NCBI RefSeq assembly: GCF_001294575.1
Contig: NZ_CP012676.1
Span: forward strand, 2,728,001-2,792,000
From: Pseudomonas versuta
GTDB lineage: Bacteria > Pseudomonadota > Gammaproteobacteria > Pseudomonadales > Pseudomonadaceae
Direction of reading: 5' to 3'
Length of the DNA stretch: 64,000 nt
Below the pieces are notes generated by a model. It saw nothing but the letters and a program-made list of their open reading frames with translations, had not been told where the DNA came from and ran no database searches. This document shows, piece after piece, positions 19,158 to 26,962 of this stretch (position 1 is its first letter; each line of letters starts with the position of its first letter). The position numbers and the translations under genes are program-made.

Positions 19158-19257
19158 ATCAACCTCGTGTTATCGCTAGAGTTGAGCCGAACGGATCGGC
19201 ATTCATTTGCGGCCTGTAGTGCTGTGTGCAACCGCCGTGGGCAACTCGTGAGGCTGT

Positions 19258-20367
19258 CTAGGCCCCGCAACTTTCTTTGAGCAAAAGGTCAACAACGGCG
19301 TGTTCGCCGCGCAGCATCGACGATTGATCATTGAAGGCCCGCAGTTGGCGCTCGGCGCTGGTGCCGTCTCGCAGCAGCTGCCGTGCCTGGGCGAAAACAC
19401 CTTGTTCGCCCAGCGCGTGGGCGGCGCCTCCAAACTGCTGTTCCGCGATCGTCAGCCAGCGCTCGAGGGATATCGCTTCAGTATCCGGCGCCAGCACAAA
19501 GCGCCCATGGGCGCCCCAGCGCCGAGCCTGGATGCGGTTTTCTTTGAGTAACCAGTGACGTTCGAGGCTAAATAGGCTACCGGGTGCCGGTAACAGGCAG
19601 GCATGTTTGACCATCACCCTGAACAGCCCGACCAAGACCAGTGCGTCGCTCAACCGTGGGCACGCGTCGGTCATGCGTAACTCCAGCGTCGGGTAATTTA
19701 AAGAGGGTCGGCAACCCCACCAGACATTCGCATCGCTTGCTACCGCGCCGATACGCTTCAATAACCCCAGGTAGTGCTCAAAACTTTGCTCATCCGGCAA
19801 GTATTCAGGGATACCCATGCGCGGCCACTCGTCACACACCACTTGCCGGTAACTGCAATAGCCACTGGGTTGACCCTGCCACAAGGGCGATGAAACGCTC
19901 AGGGCCAGCAGCATCGGCAACCAGGGCAATACCTCGTTCATCACCGCGATGCGGTCTACGCCCGCCGGGATCTCTGCGTGAACGTGCAGACCGCTGAGCA
20001 CGCTACGCTGCGCAACGATCTGAAACTCATCGAACAACCGTTGAAAGTATGCCTGCGGGGTCGCCCGTTGCGCCTGCCAATCGGCCATTGGGTGCGCGCC
20101 GCTGCTGATAAAGCCCAGCCCGTGCTCGGCCAATGCCTGGTTCAGTTCCCGGCGCACGCGGCCAAGGTAGGTGGCAGCGTGTGCGGCATCGTCAAACACC
20201 GGCGATGCCACTTCGACCTGGCCTTGGAACATCTCATAGGAAAATCCCTCGCCAATGGCCTCGCGACACGCCGCCAACACCCGCGCCGACGGCTCGGCGA
20301 GCAGGCGTCGGCTGCGCAAATCAATGATGAAATACTCTTCTTCAATGCCAAAGCGCTGTATGTCCAT
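19258..20367 (-). CDS. YbdK-type carboxylate-amine ligase (GCS2 family)
   Basis: A 369-residue member of the glutamate-cysteine ligase type 2 family. The N-terminal ATP/Mg signature is FGIEEEYFIIDL, with YEMFQGQVEVASP after it, SGLHVHAEI (metal/substrate histidines) and PTLELRMTDACPRLSDAL. Enzymes of this group join a carboxylate to an amine with ATP, and weak glutamate-cysteine ligase activity has been reported for YbdK; the natural substrate is usually unknown. It starts 6 bases after the methyltransferase stop and is surely cotranscribed. The neighbours suggest it acts in a pathway with an amidotransferase and a di-iron oxygenase. Confidence 0.85.
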   Translation of the reverse strand: MDIQRFGIEEEYFIIDLRSRRLLAEPSARVLAACREAIGEGFSYEMFQGQVEVASPVFDDAAHAATYLGRVRRELNQALAEHGLGFISSGAHPMADWQAQRATPQAYFQRLFDEFQIVAQRSVLSGLHVHAEIPAGVDRIAVMNEVLPWLPMLLALSVSSPLWQGQPSGYCSYRQVVCDEWPRMGIPEYLPDEQSFEHYLGLLKRIGAVASDANVWWGCRPSLNYPTLELRMTDACPRLSDALVLVGLFRVMVKHACLLPAPGSLFSLERHWLLKENRIQARRWGAHGRFVLAPDTEAISLERWLTIAEQQFGGAAHALGEQGVFAQARQLLRDGTSAERQLRAFNDQSSMLRGEHAVVDLLLKESCGA

Positions 20368-20373
20368 GGCAGG

Positions 20374-21354
20374 TCAGCTCAGGCGCGTAACGGTCAGCGC
20401 CACTGCAGCGATGCGCTCGACGCGCTCGTAGCCGGGTTTTTCCAGTTCTTCGCCGAACACGTCGGGGTCCAGTTCGCGGTAGGTCCAGCCAAAGGCGTCG
20501 CTGGTCAACATGGCACGGGCGGCCTCAAGGAACGCATCGCGACCGTCGACCATCGCCACGCCGGTGTAGAGCAACAAGGTGCCGTCGCGCGCCAGGCGCG
20601 GCAGCGCTTCACGCAGGATGCGCAACGACAGCGCTTCACCCAGTTCGCCGCCGCCGTGGCGGTAGGCGCGCTGTTGACCGTCCTTCATATAGGGCGGGTT
20701 GGCGAGGATCAGGTCAAAGCAACCGTCGACGCTGTCGAGCACGTCGCTGTGGTACACGCTGACGTTCGGCGTCTCGGCCAATTCGGCGTTGACCGCGCTC
20801 AGGCGTAGCGCCCTGGGGTTGATGTCCACCGCCAGCACCTCAGCGTCATGGCGCGCACGCGCCACCAGCAAGGCACCGGCGCCCGAGCCGCAGCCGATGT
20901 CCACGGCGCGGTGGATCGGCGCAAAGCGCTCGCGCAGGCAGTCGTCAATGACTCCGGCAAAACGGTAGGTGTCGGGGCCGAAAAACACCGAGTCCGCGTC
21001 CTCGGTTGGAAACGCCGAATGCGCCAGCAGCAACGGGCCCAAGCTAGACCAGCGTACCGTGCTGCACCAACGCCCATGCGCCTTGACGACAATGCCGGTC
21101 TCTTGCAACTCACGCCATTCGGCGGTCTCGAACACCTGCGCATCAAAGGGGCGCGACCAGCCGAAAATCCCGCGCATGTCGCTTGCCGGCGCATTATCAA
21201 AACGGGCGATGACCCGTTGGTGAGTCAGCGGCGTGGGCGTAATAAAGCGATAGTCATCCGCCTGCAAGCGGCGGCCCAAGTGCAGCAGCGCCCGGTCGGC
21301 ACGGGATTGGACCGATGAAATGGGCGGCGTAGAATATAGCAGCGGATCGGCCAT
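20374..21354 (-). CDS. class I SAM-dependent methyltransferase (HemK/PrmB-like)
   Basis: A 326-residue enzyme. The N-terminal ~135 residues are a family-specific domain; the SAM loop is AVDIGCGSGAGALLVAR, the acidic loop AVDIN, and the catalytic-type motif LILANPPYMKDG. NPPY normally indicates methylation of a planar nitrogen such as glutamine or adenine; the presence of GCS2 and amidotransferase neighbours suggests a small amide or peptide-like substrate. AAGGA lies 9 bases before the ATG at 21354, so I prefer it to a TTG at 21372. It lies 18 bases from the di-iron enzyme gene. Confidence 0.82.
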   Translation of the reverse strand: MADPLLYSTPPISSVQSRADRALLHLGRRLQADDYRFITPTPLTHQRVIARFDNAPASDMRGIFGWSRPFDAQVFETAEWRELQETGIVVKAHGRWCSTVRWSSLGPLLLAHSAFPTEDADSVFFGPDTYRFAGVIDDCLRERFAPIHRAVDIGCGSGAGALLVARARHDAEVLAVDINPRALRLSAVNAELAETPNVSVYHSDVLDSVDGCFDLILANPPYMKDGQQRAYRHGGGELGEALSLRILREALPRLARDGTLLLYTGVAMVDGRDAFLEAARAMLTSDAFGWTYRELDPDVFGEELEKPGYERVERIAAVALTVTRLS

Positions 21355-21372
21355 GGGCGCATTCCTTGTCAA

Positions 21373-22752
21373 TCAGCGCAGGCGTGCGCGCAGTTCAATA
21401 AAACGCCGAGTGGCGAACAAGCCAGCGGGGCGATGATGACGGTCAGGGCGCAGCCACGGTAACAACAGGGCTAACGGCTGCTCGCCGTTGTGTGACGCTA
21501 GTGCCACTTGGAGCGCATGAATTTCGGGGTCGTCGGGCGTGGTTGCATTCGCTTCTGGCGACACGGGCAGCGCCGGGCGTGGGCGCGGAATACGTTTTGC
21601 ATCGCACCATTCCCCGGCGATCCAGTCGCGCAGCAATTGTTTTTCATAACCACTGAACACGCCGAACATGGCGGCCCCTGCGCCGTCGATCAGTTGCCAG
21701 AAACGGCTATCTTCAGGGGCTTGGTGCCGCTTGATCCAGCCCTTGTCCTGCAGGGCTTGCAGGAAACCGCGAACCTGCCCCGGTTGCGACAGCCATTGAT
21801 TGACAGTCTTGCCTTCAAAGCGGCAGTAATCGGAATGCATGTGCTGGCCGAACGGGCGCTTGCGCTCAAGCATCGCGACCAGTTCGTGTTCCAGGGCAAA
21901 CGCCTGAATGACGGCCGTGGAGCCCACGCCAAGGTCGTTCAGCTGGTAACCGCGGCGCACCCGTTGCCAATACACGGTCGCGTCCATACCTTGGGGCATC
22001 AACGCCAGAACCGCTTGGACCGCACGGCGGGCGTGGCCGCTGCTAGCGTTGTCGATGGTCACATGAAGGCTGAAATAATAGGGGTCGATGCCCAGCTCCG
22101 TGAGCTCGTAGGCGCAGATGAGCAGGTGCAGCGGCAGTTGTTCATAGCCTAGGTTATAGCCGACGATTTCCGGCATGTGCCCTTGGGCGCTGTGGCCCAG
22201 CGCCAACTGGATGGCGCCTTGGTGAAAGTGTTGATCTTGCCAGTCGAAATCGCCGTCGCAACCTTGCTCGGCCAACAGGCGCTGGTAAATCGCGACATGG
22301 TTCTGCGCCGACTCGCCGTCGCCGAGCTCTTCCAGGTAGGTGGTCAAAAGCCCGTCGTAGCGATAATCCGGCCAGTGCGCAAGCAGCCCGTAGAGCCAGG
22401 CACCGTCGACGTGTTTGGTCGGCGCCACGCATTGCAGGAAATACAGGGCGTGAGCTTTATTTTGAAAATAGCGGCGGTCGCCGCCTTGCTGTCGACCTTG
22501 CAGATACTGCGCGTATGCCTGGGCCACCGCGGTGCAATTGTGTTCAACCCACTCCATCAGTTGGTCAGGCGATGATGGCAACGGCGCATCGTCAGCGGGT
22601 CCGACGCGCTCCAGCTGTGCCTCCAGGAAATCTGCCGCCTGCTGTGAAGTTTTGGCATCCCAATCGGTAAGCAGACTGTGGTACTGGCTGCGCAAAGTAC
22701 CCTCATGCTGCCACTGGCTGGACGCATTTTTCAGGGTTTGAAAGACAGTCAT
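21373..22752 (-). CDS. iron-containing redox enzyme, haem-oxygenase-like di-iron family (HDO)
   Basis: A 459-residue protein with AAGGAG before the ATG. The middle carries the expected ligand set of haem-oxygenase-like di-iron oxidases: YLEELGDG (Glu141/142), NHV (His152), GYEQ (Glu204) and YFSLHVTIDNASSGH (His230, Asp234, His240). Known family members carry out oxygen-dependent N-oxygenation, desaturation or C-C cleavage of amino acids and fatty acids. The C-terminal ~200 residues (KTVNQWLSQPGQVRGFLQAL etc.) are an added helical domain not needed by small HDOs. It is first in a cluster with a methyltransferase, YbdK ligase and amidotransferase. Substrate unknown. Confidence 0.82.
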   Translation of the reverse strand: MTVFQTLKNASSQWQHEGTLRSQYHSLLTDWDAKTSQQAADFLEAQLERVGPADDAPLPSSPDQLMEWVEHNCTAVAQAYAQYLQGRQQGGDRRYFQNKAHALYFLQCVAPTKHVDGAWLYGLLAHWPDYRYDGLLTTYLEELGDGESAQNHVAIYQRLLAEQGCDGDFDWQDQHFHQGAIQLALGHSAQGHMPEIVGYNLGYEQLPLHLLICAYELTELGIDPYYFSLHVTIDNASSGHARRAVQAVLALMPQGMDATVYWQRVRRGYQLNDLGVGSTAVIQAFALEHELVAMLERKRPFGQHMHSDYCRFEGKTVNQWLSQPGQVRGFLQALQDKGWIKRHQAPEDSRFWQLIDGAGAAMFGVFSGYEKQLLRDWIAGEWCDAKRIPRPRPALPVSPEANATTPDDPEIHALQVALASHNGEQPLALLLPWLRPDRHHRPAGLFATRRFIELRARLR

Positions 22753-23042
22753 AAACGGCTCCTTGGGTGGCGGACCAGGCGCATCCTCCAGCGGCCCCCG
22801 GTAGGCAGGTACACGCTGAGTGCAACGGGACAAAACAGGAAGGCTATGCAACCGGGCAATGCAGGCATGGCAGGCTCCATCCGCAAATTTTTATTCGGGC
22901 CTACGCGACTGCGAAGGCCTGTTACAGGGCGCTTTTTTTTTGCGCCTCTATTACGAAAGAGCTGCACGCTGCGAAAAAATTCCATCGGCGTTCGCCCGCA
23001 CCTGACCAAGTGATGGGTTGGCCCGCAACGCGTCCAACCGCC

Positions 23043-23687
23043 TCAAGGCTTCAAGCGTTTTTCGTCTTCAGGCCCTGGGGTAACCCGCGTGCCATTACCG
23101 TTGGAATCCGGGTTGCGCTCGCCTTCCCTGGAGACGCGCTCATCGTCGCTGAGCCCTTGGCCGAGGTCTTTTTCCGGAAGCTGTTCAGACGTGTCGTATT
23201 GAGGGGTGGTGGATGGTGTATTCATCGGCATAGCCTCCTCGGCTGAATCATAGGGGATGATTGAAATTTTTCCGTTGCGCTCCAGAATCGCGAATTTGAT
23301 CTGGCTTATATCAACAATGCCCTGCCCGGATCGCGACGCTTCAAGAATGTCTTCTTCGTCCAGTCGCGCGTGCTTCAAGCGCTGGTGGAGCACGCGGCCC
23401 TGCTCGACCAAAATGGTCGGCCCGCCGTCGAGCAGGCGCGAAAAGCCCAGCGAACGCTGCTTGACCAATGAGAAACCGATGTCGATCGCGATCAGCGTGA
23501 CAATCACCAGCACCGCATTGACCAACGAGAAATCATCGCCCAGCAATGCCTGTTGTGTGGCCTCGCCAATCACCATCAACAACACCAGGTCGAAGGTGGT
23601 GAGTTCCGCCAGGGAGCGCCGGCCGGCGATCTTGAACAGCACCATCAGCACCAGGTAAATCGCGGCTGCACGCAAGACCGAATCCAT
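23043..23687 (-). CDS. DUF421 (YetF-like) membrane protein
   Basis: A 214-residue protein. Three N-terminal membrane helices include the family motif FKIAGRRSLAELTTFDLVL and IGEATQQALLGDD; a cytoplasmic domain follows, with GPTILVEQGRV and AILERNGKISIIPY. A long acidic/polar tail (residues 150-214) is likely disordered. DUF421 proteins are widespread and in Bacillus have been linked to spore and stress phenotypes, but their biochemical role is not established. It lies 8 bases after a small anchored protein gene, forming an operon. Confidence 0.85.
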   Translation of the reverse strand: MDSVLRAAAIYLVLMVLFKIAGRRSLAELTTFDLVLLMVIGEATQQALLGDDFSLVNAVLVIVTLIAIDIGFSLVKQRSLGFSRLLDGGPTILVEQGRVLHQRLKHARLDEEDILEASRSGQGIVDISQIKFAILERNGKISIIPYDSAEEAMPMNTPSTTPQYDTSEQLPEKDLGQGLSDDERVSREGERNPDSNGNGTRVTPGPEDEKRLKP

Positions 23688-23695
23688 GGGCGCCT

Positions 23696-24211
23696 CTAGG
23701 GATAAATGAATTGAGAGAAGCGCACAGAAGCCCCGCCCGTCCGCGACACCCGGGTCGCAAAGCTGCCTACGCCGTCATTGCGCAGGGTCAGGTGCAACGT
23801 TGCCTGGCCGTCGTTATCGCTCATCAGCCACAGCTTCACGCCGTCGCCGGCGGCGCTGGCCTTGAGCGGCTGAGGCTGCAGCATTTCAATATTGAAACCG
23901 CGCAGCAGCTCGCCCTTGATCTCGACCTCAAGGGTTTCGCGCGCCCGGCCCTGCAGGTGAACCACCAGCCCGTCGGAGGAACCGTTGCGCAGGAAACGCT
24001 GGTACTCCACACGCAACTGCCCATCGGCACCGCGCACTTCAGCGGTACTCAGCGGCCCCTTGGAGAACAACCCAGCCAATGTCAGCCCCATCAACACTAC
24101 CAGCGCATACCAGCCCAACCGCTCGAAGCGCCAGACCTTGCGCTGCAAGGCCATGTCTTCTTTTACCGGGTAGTGGCGGCTCTTCAGGTCGTCAGGTTTT
24201 GGGGCGTTCAT
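23696..24211 (-). CDS. membrane-anchored hypothetical protein, 171 aa
   Basis: The product begins MNAPKPDDLKSRHYPV. One membrane helix (about 34-52, WYALVVLMGLTLAGLF) is followed by an outside domain of about 115 residues made of beta strands (VEIKGELLRGFNIEMLQPQP). The frame is open upstream to 24289, but the ATG at 24211 fits the domain. It sits between a PLDc_N gene and DUF421; the three are spaced by 8-12 bases and probably form one transcript acting at the inner membrane. No function can be assigned. Confidence 0.7.
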   Translation of the reverse strand: MNAPKPDDLKSRHYPVKEDMALQRKVWRFERLGWYALVVLMGLTLAGLFSKGPLSTAEVRGADGQLRVEYQRFLRNGSSDGLVVHLQGRARETLEVEIKGELLRGFNIEMLQPQPLKASAAGDGVKLWLMSDNDGQATLHLTLRNDGVGSFATRVSRTGGASVRFSQFIYP

Positions 24212-24222
24212 GTCGGTCTTGC

Positions 24223-24444
24223 TCAACCCTTGCTGTGCTCGGGCGAAGACGGTCCCTTGGTGACGCCACGCGGGCCGGCAATGGCCCATATGGCTGCGCC
24301 TAAAAACGGCAACAGCACGACAACTGCCGTCCAGCCGACCTTGCTCCCTGACGCGTTATCGCTTCGCCAGACGCTGTTGATAATCCACAAATCGATCAGG
24401 ATGAGCACGACGGCCAGGCCGATCCAAAAGTACGTGGTTTGCAT
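24223..24444 (-). CDS. PLDc_N-domain small membrane protein, 73 aa
   Basis: Two membrane helices (about 5-24 and 38-57) and the signature IWAIAGPRG identify the phospholipase D-nuclease N-terminal (cardiolipin synthase N-terminal) family. The catalytic PLD domain is absent, as in many stand-alone members, so it is not an enzyme by itself. AGGTGCACC lies just before the ATG. A paralogue is at 49829-50020. It starts a three-gene operon with the anchored protein and DUF421. Confidence 0.85.
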   Translation of the reverse strand: MQTTYFWIGLAVVLILIDLWIINSVWRSDNASGSKVGWTAVVVLLPFLGAAIWAIAGPRGVTKGPSSPEHSKG

Positions 24445-25103
24445 GGTGCACCTCCAGGTTATGAATCTTTAGGTAGGGTTTACACCAGCAGGGTTCATTA
24501 TTTTTTAAGCGCTGGCGGCCACACTAAGCAAAGCGGCAACAGTGCCATTATTTCCATACCGCTTACTCTCAAAAGTTATACGAAATGGTATTTTTTCTGA
24601 TTCGATGTATAAATTCTATTGCGCTTTATGCCGTTTATCGGCATTTCGCAAATCTCTCAAAACGATTTCCAAAACGCGCTGATCGGAACAGATAACCGCT
24701 GTATTAATGAGCAACTAGCGAAACGCCAATTCAGTGTGGAAAAACATGGCGGCGGTCGCCAGTCGTAACTGATGCAAGGGGTGGCCCCGCTGCCCCTTCG
24801 TTTAAGCCAAAGGAAGACACCATGCGAGCTGCCATTGAACCGCAACGACACGCCCCCCACCGCACCGTCGTCAGTGAACCCCAGCCAGCTGGCAGTGCAA
24901 GGACGTCGCCGAAAACGCCGAATTGTTATGAGCGTGTGGAAACCACCGAGCACGCGGAAGCAACTGTCCGCGCTACACAGTCACCACCCGTCTGTGAGCG
25001 CGTTAGCTAACCACCGCGCACTTTCCAAAACGTGTTATTCCAATAAGGCATTCATACAACGGCCTAACCCTGAACATTCGTTCATACTGTCTCAGAGGTG
25101 CTT
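24445..25103. other. 659-base intergenic region
   Basis: AT-rich stretches at 24490-24660 may contain promoters for the divergent PLDc_N operon and for the ClpP-like gene. A small candidate reading frame at 24822 is listed separately. Nothing else recognised. Confidence 0.4.
24822..25010 (+). CDS. possible small protein, 62 aa
   Basis: AAAGGAAGAC lies 6 bases before the ATG, which is the main support. The product (MRAAIEPQRHAPHRTVVSEP at its start) is polar and probably disordered, with no family resemblance. A second frame overlaps it. It may be spurious. Confidence 0.25.
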   Translation: MRAAIEPQRHAPHRTVVSEPQPAGSARTSPKTPNCYERVETTEHAEATVRATQSPPVCERVS

Positions 25104-25655
25104 ATGCCTTTACATGTCATCAACTTCACCGGCCCGGTCAACGCGTCGACCTGTAGCCAGCTCATCGAAAAGGCCTCCTTGGCTGTTCAGCAGAATGCGA
25201 CCGGCTTGGTTGTTAACATCGCAACCATGGGCGGCGAATGCAGTTACGGTTTTACGATGTACAACTTTCTGCTCGCTCTGCCGATCCCGGTGAATACCCA
25301 CAACCTGGGGACGGTAGAATCGATGGGCAATATCATCTTCCTGGCGGGCGAGCGCCGAACGGCGTGCGAACACAGCAAGTTTTTGTTCCACCCGTTTCAT
25401 TGGCATGTGCAGGGCGCCGTCGACCATTCACGAATGTCCGAATACGCCATGAGCCTCGACTATGATTTGCAGCTGTACGCACGCATCGTTGCGCAGCGAA
25501 CATCGCAAGCCGTGGAAAAGCTCGACACCGAACGGTACTTGATCGCCGCCCCGCGCATTCTTGATCCGCATCAGGCGCTGGCTAGCGGGCTTATCCATGC
25601 GATTGAGTTGCCTGTGATCCAGGCGGAACAGGTGTGCGCCTTTATTCATTCCTAG
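25104..25655 (+). CDS. ClpP-like serine peptidase, orphan
   Basis: A 183-residue protein of the ClpP/crotonase fold. The catalytic serine lies in GTVESMGNIIFLAGERR (Ser73) and the histidine in KFLFHPFHW (His96), matching the ASMGA and HQP positions of ClpP. It lacks a propeptide and the clear hydrophobic-pocket residues needed for Clp ATPase docking, and the housekeeping clpP lies elsewhere in such genomes. GAGGTG precedes the ATG; the upstream in-frame GTG at 25098 overlaps that ribosome site. It may act alone on small stress-generated peptides or within a non-standard complex; this is inference. Confidence 0.75.
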   Translation: MPLHVINFTGPVNASTCSQLIEKASLAVQQNATGLVVNIATMGGECSYGFTMYNFLLALPIPVNTHNLGTVESMGNIIFLAGERRTACEHSKFLFHPFHWHVQGAVDHSRMSEYAMSLDYDLQLYARIVAQRTSQAVEKLDTERYLIAAPRILDPHQALASGLIHAIELPVIQAEQVCAFIHS

Positions 25656-25881
25656 TCGGGTGACGTCGCGTTTTAGTGGTTGGTCTCGGGGGTTGGCCTT
25701 GTGACCCAACACAGCTAACCCAGCGTCCTGCCGGGCTAGTCACGCTCCAAAGCCTGCGTTGGGCCAACGTGGTTTAACGGGACGCCTGAGATCAAGATCA
25801 AGCAGGTCAAAAGCGCAGCAAGGCGGCCTGAGAGCCGACCTGAGTGGTCCGAGCAAAAACGGATCACAAGCGACACCTGAT

Positions 25882-25912
25882 TGATCGTTCCCTCGCTGCG
25901 TGGGAACGATCA
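25882..25912. repeat. perfect hairpin, dispersed-repeat type
   Basis: TGATCGTTCCC and its inverse GGGAACGATCA flank a 9-base centre. Similar GTTCCC/GGGAAC palindromes occur scattered between genes in Pseudomonas. It could also end the ClpP-like transcript 230 bases upstream. Confidence 0.55.
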
Positions 25913-25947
25913 GATGTGACTGGTCACTCAAGCATTAATCGGTCAAC

Positions 25948-25984
25948 TGTGGGAGCTGGCTTGCCTGCGATGCAGGCGACTCGG
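25948..25984. repeat. REP-like element
   Basis: TGTGGGAGCTGGCTTGCCTG followed by its imperfect inverse (GCAGGCGACT) is the common Pseudomonas REP form, with GGGAGC and a TTGCCTGCGATGCAGGC hairpin. Related elements occur at 56893 and 63342. Confidence 0.7.
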
Positions 25985-26235
25985 TCCTTCAGTTACACCC
26001 AATTGAACCGCACGAACGCCCACTATCCACCATCCGCTCTCTCGATCTAAAAAGAAGATCATTTCGCCCAACTGGATCGATTAAGTCATCGATATTTCAA
26101 AGATATACCGTTTGATACCAACGCTTTTTCGGCGGGTCACACAAGTATTGGTACGCGTTACCAAGGTTGGTACCAGGTTCGGCTCCCCTGCGGAATTGCC
26201 TATCAAAAGGAGCTACTCGATGAAGGACGCCCGTC

Positions 26236-26535
26236 ATGCAATTCAACCCTACACCCGCACAACTAACCGCCTGCCGCCGTCTCGCAATGGAGCCGAACAA
26301 GAAACTCTTGACCCAGGCCAACACACTCAGCCGCGACGCGTTCGACCTCCTGGATCATCCTGATTTCGACAGTGAACGCTTTGATGAGTACCTGCAGCTG
26401 CGTCGTAAGTCCGAATCACTTTTTCGCGAAGCGATAGAACACCTCGGCGTGCTCAACAGAGAGTTCCCACCACCGTGTGCTTATTCAATGTCTGAGGGGG
26501 CGACAATCGTAACGGCTGAGAAGGAAACAGCGTGA
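26236..26535 (+). CDS. small hypothetical protein, 99 aa
   Basis: AAGGAC precedes the ATG. The product begins MQFNPTPAQLTACRRLAMEP and is strongly helical and charged (DSERFDEYLQLRRKSESLF). No family recognised. It overlaps the next start in TGATG, so the two genes are coupled; both look like accessory genes of the stress block. Confidence 0.6.
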   Translation: MQFNPTPAQLTACRRLAMEPNKKLLTQANTLSRDAFDLLDHPDFDSERFDEYLQLRRKSESLFREAIEHLGVLNREFPPPCAYSMSEGATIVTAEKETA

Positions 26536-26762
26536 TGGACAACTCGCAGCGTGCTTGGGAACTGGCAATGGTGTTGATTGCCAACGGTAAAATCTCATTC
26601 GACCCCGCCTACCCGATGGGGTCGGTGAAGATCCTGGCAAAACACCTGCAAGCTCTGGAAGCAGCCTTGCAGGAGCAGCCGTTATTTCAACCCGGATTTT
26701 TACCCGAGCGCGGAACGTATGAGCAAGCCCGCCAACCGCAGACCGGCACTGGGTGGGGTTGA
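26535..26762 (+). CDS. small hypothetical protein, 75 aa
   Basis: The ATG shares a base with the previous stop (TGATG) and AAGGAAAC lies upstream. The product begins MDNSQRAWELAMVLIANGKI; a single amphipathic helix near the N-terminus and KILAKHLQALEAALQEQ are visible. Function unknown. Confidence 0.6.
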   Translation: MDNSQRAWELAMVLIANGKISFDPAYPMGSVKILAKHLQALEAALQEQPLFQPGFLPERGTYEQARQPQTGTGWG

Positions 26763-26962
26763 TTGACCGCTGGGGACCGGCCTGCGCGTGGTTGAGGCAA
26801 GTGTTTCGGCTTGCCCATTTGCGCCGAAATGTCAGGTGGCCCACACCCTCTCACATCACTCCCGTGCTGTCTGCGCCAGCCGCTCGACGCGCTAATAAAT
26901 AGAAGTTGGGCGCTCCCCGCACTCGGATAAGAGCGTTCCGAGCACATTCAAGGACCGAGGCA

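Larger units (their letters stand above)
25656..26235. other. 580-base intergenic region with hairpin and REP-like repeat
   Basis: It contains an 11-base perfect hairpin at 25882-25912 and a REP-like repeat at 25948-25984. Near 26140-26175 the motif TTGGTAC occurs repeatedly (TATTGGTACGCG, GTTGGTACCAG), which might be regulator sites for the next operon. No gene seen. Confidence 0.45.

Noticed and set aside
19978..20808. 276-codon plus-strand frame
   Set aside because: Antisense shadow of the YbdK-type and methyltransferase genes, which overlap it fully and have intact motifs.
26906..26962. Upstream start for the exonuclease III-LigD fusion
   Set aside because: MHKLKIATFNVNG at 26963 is the normal exonuclease III start and has a GAGG site; the 19 extra residues are not family-like.
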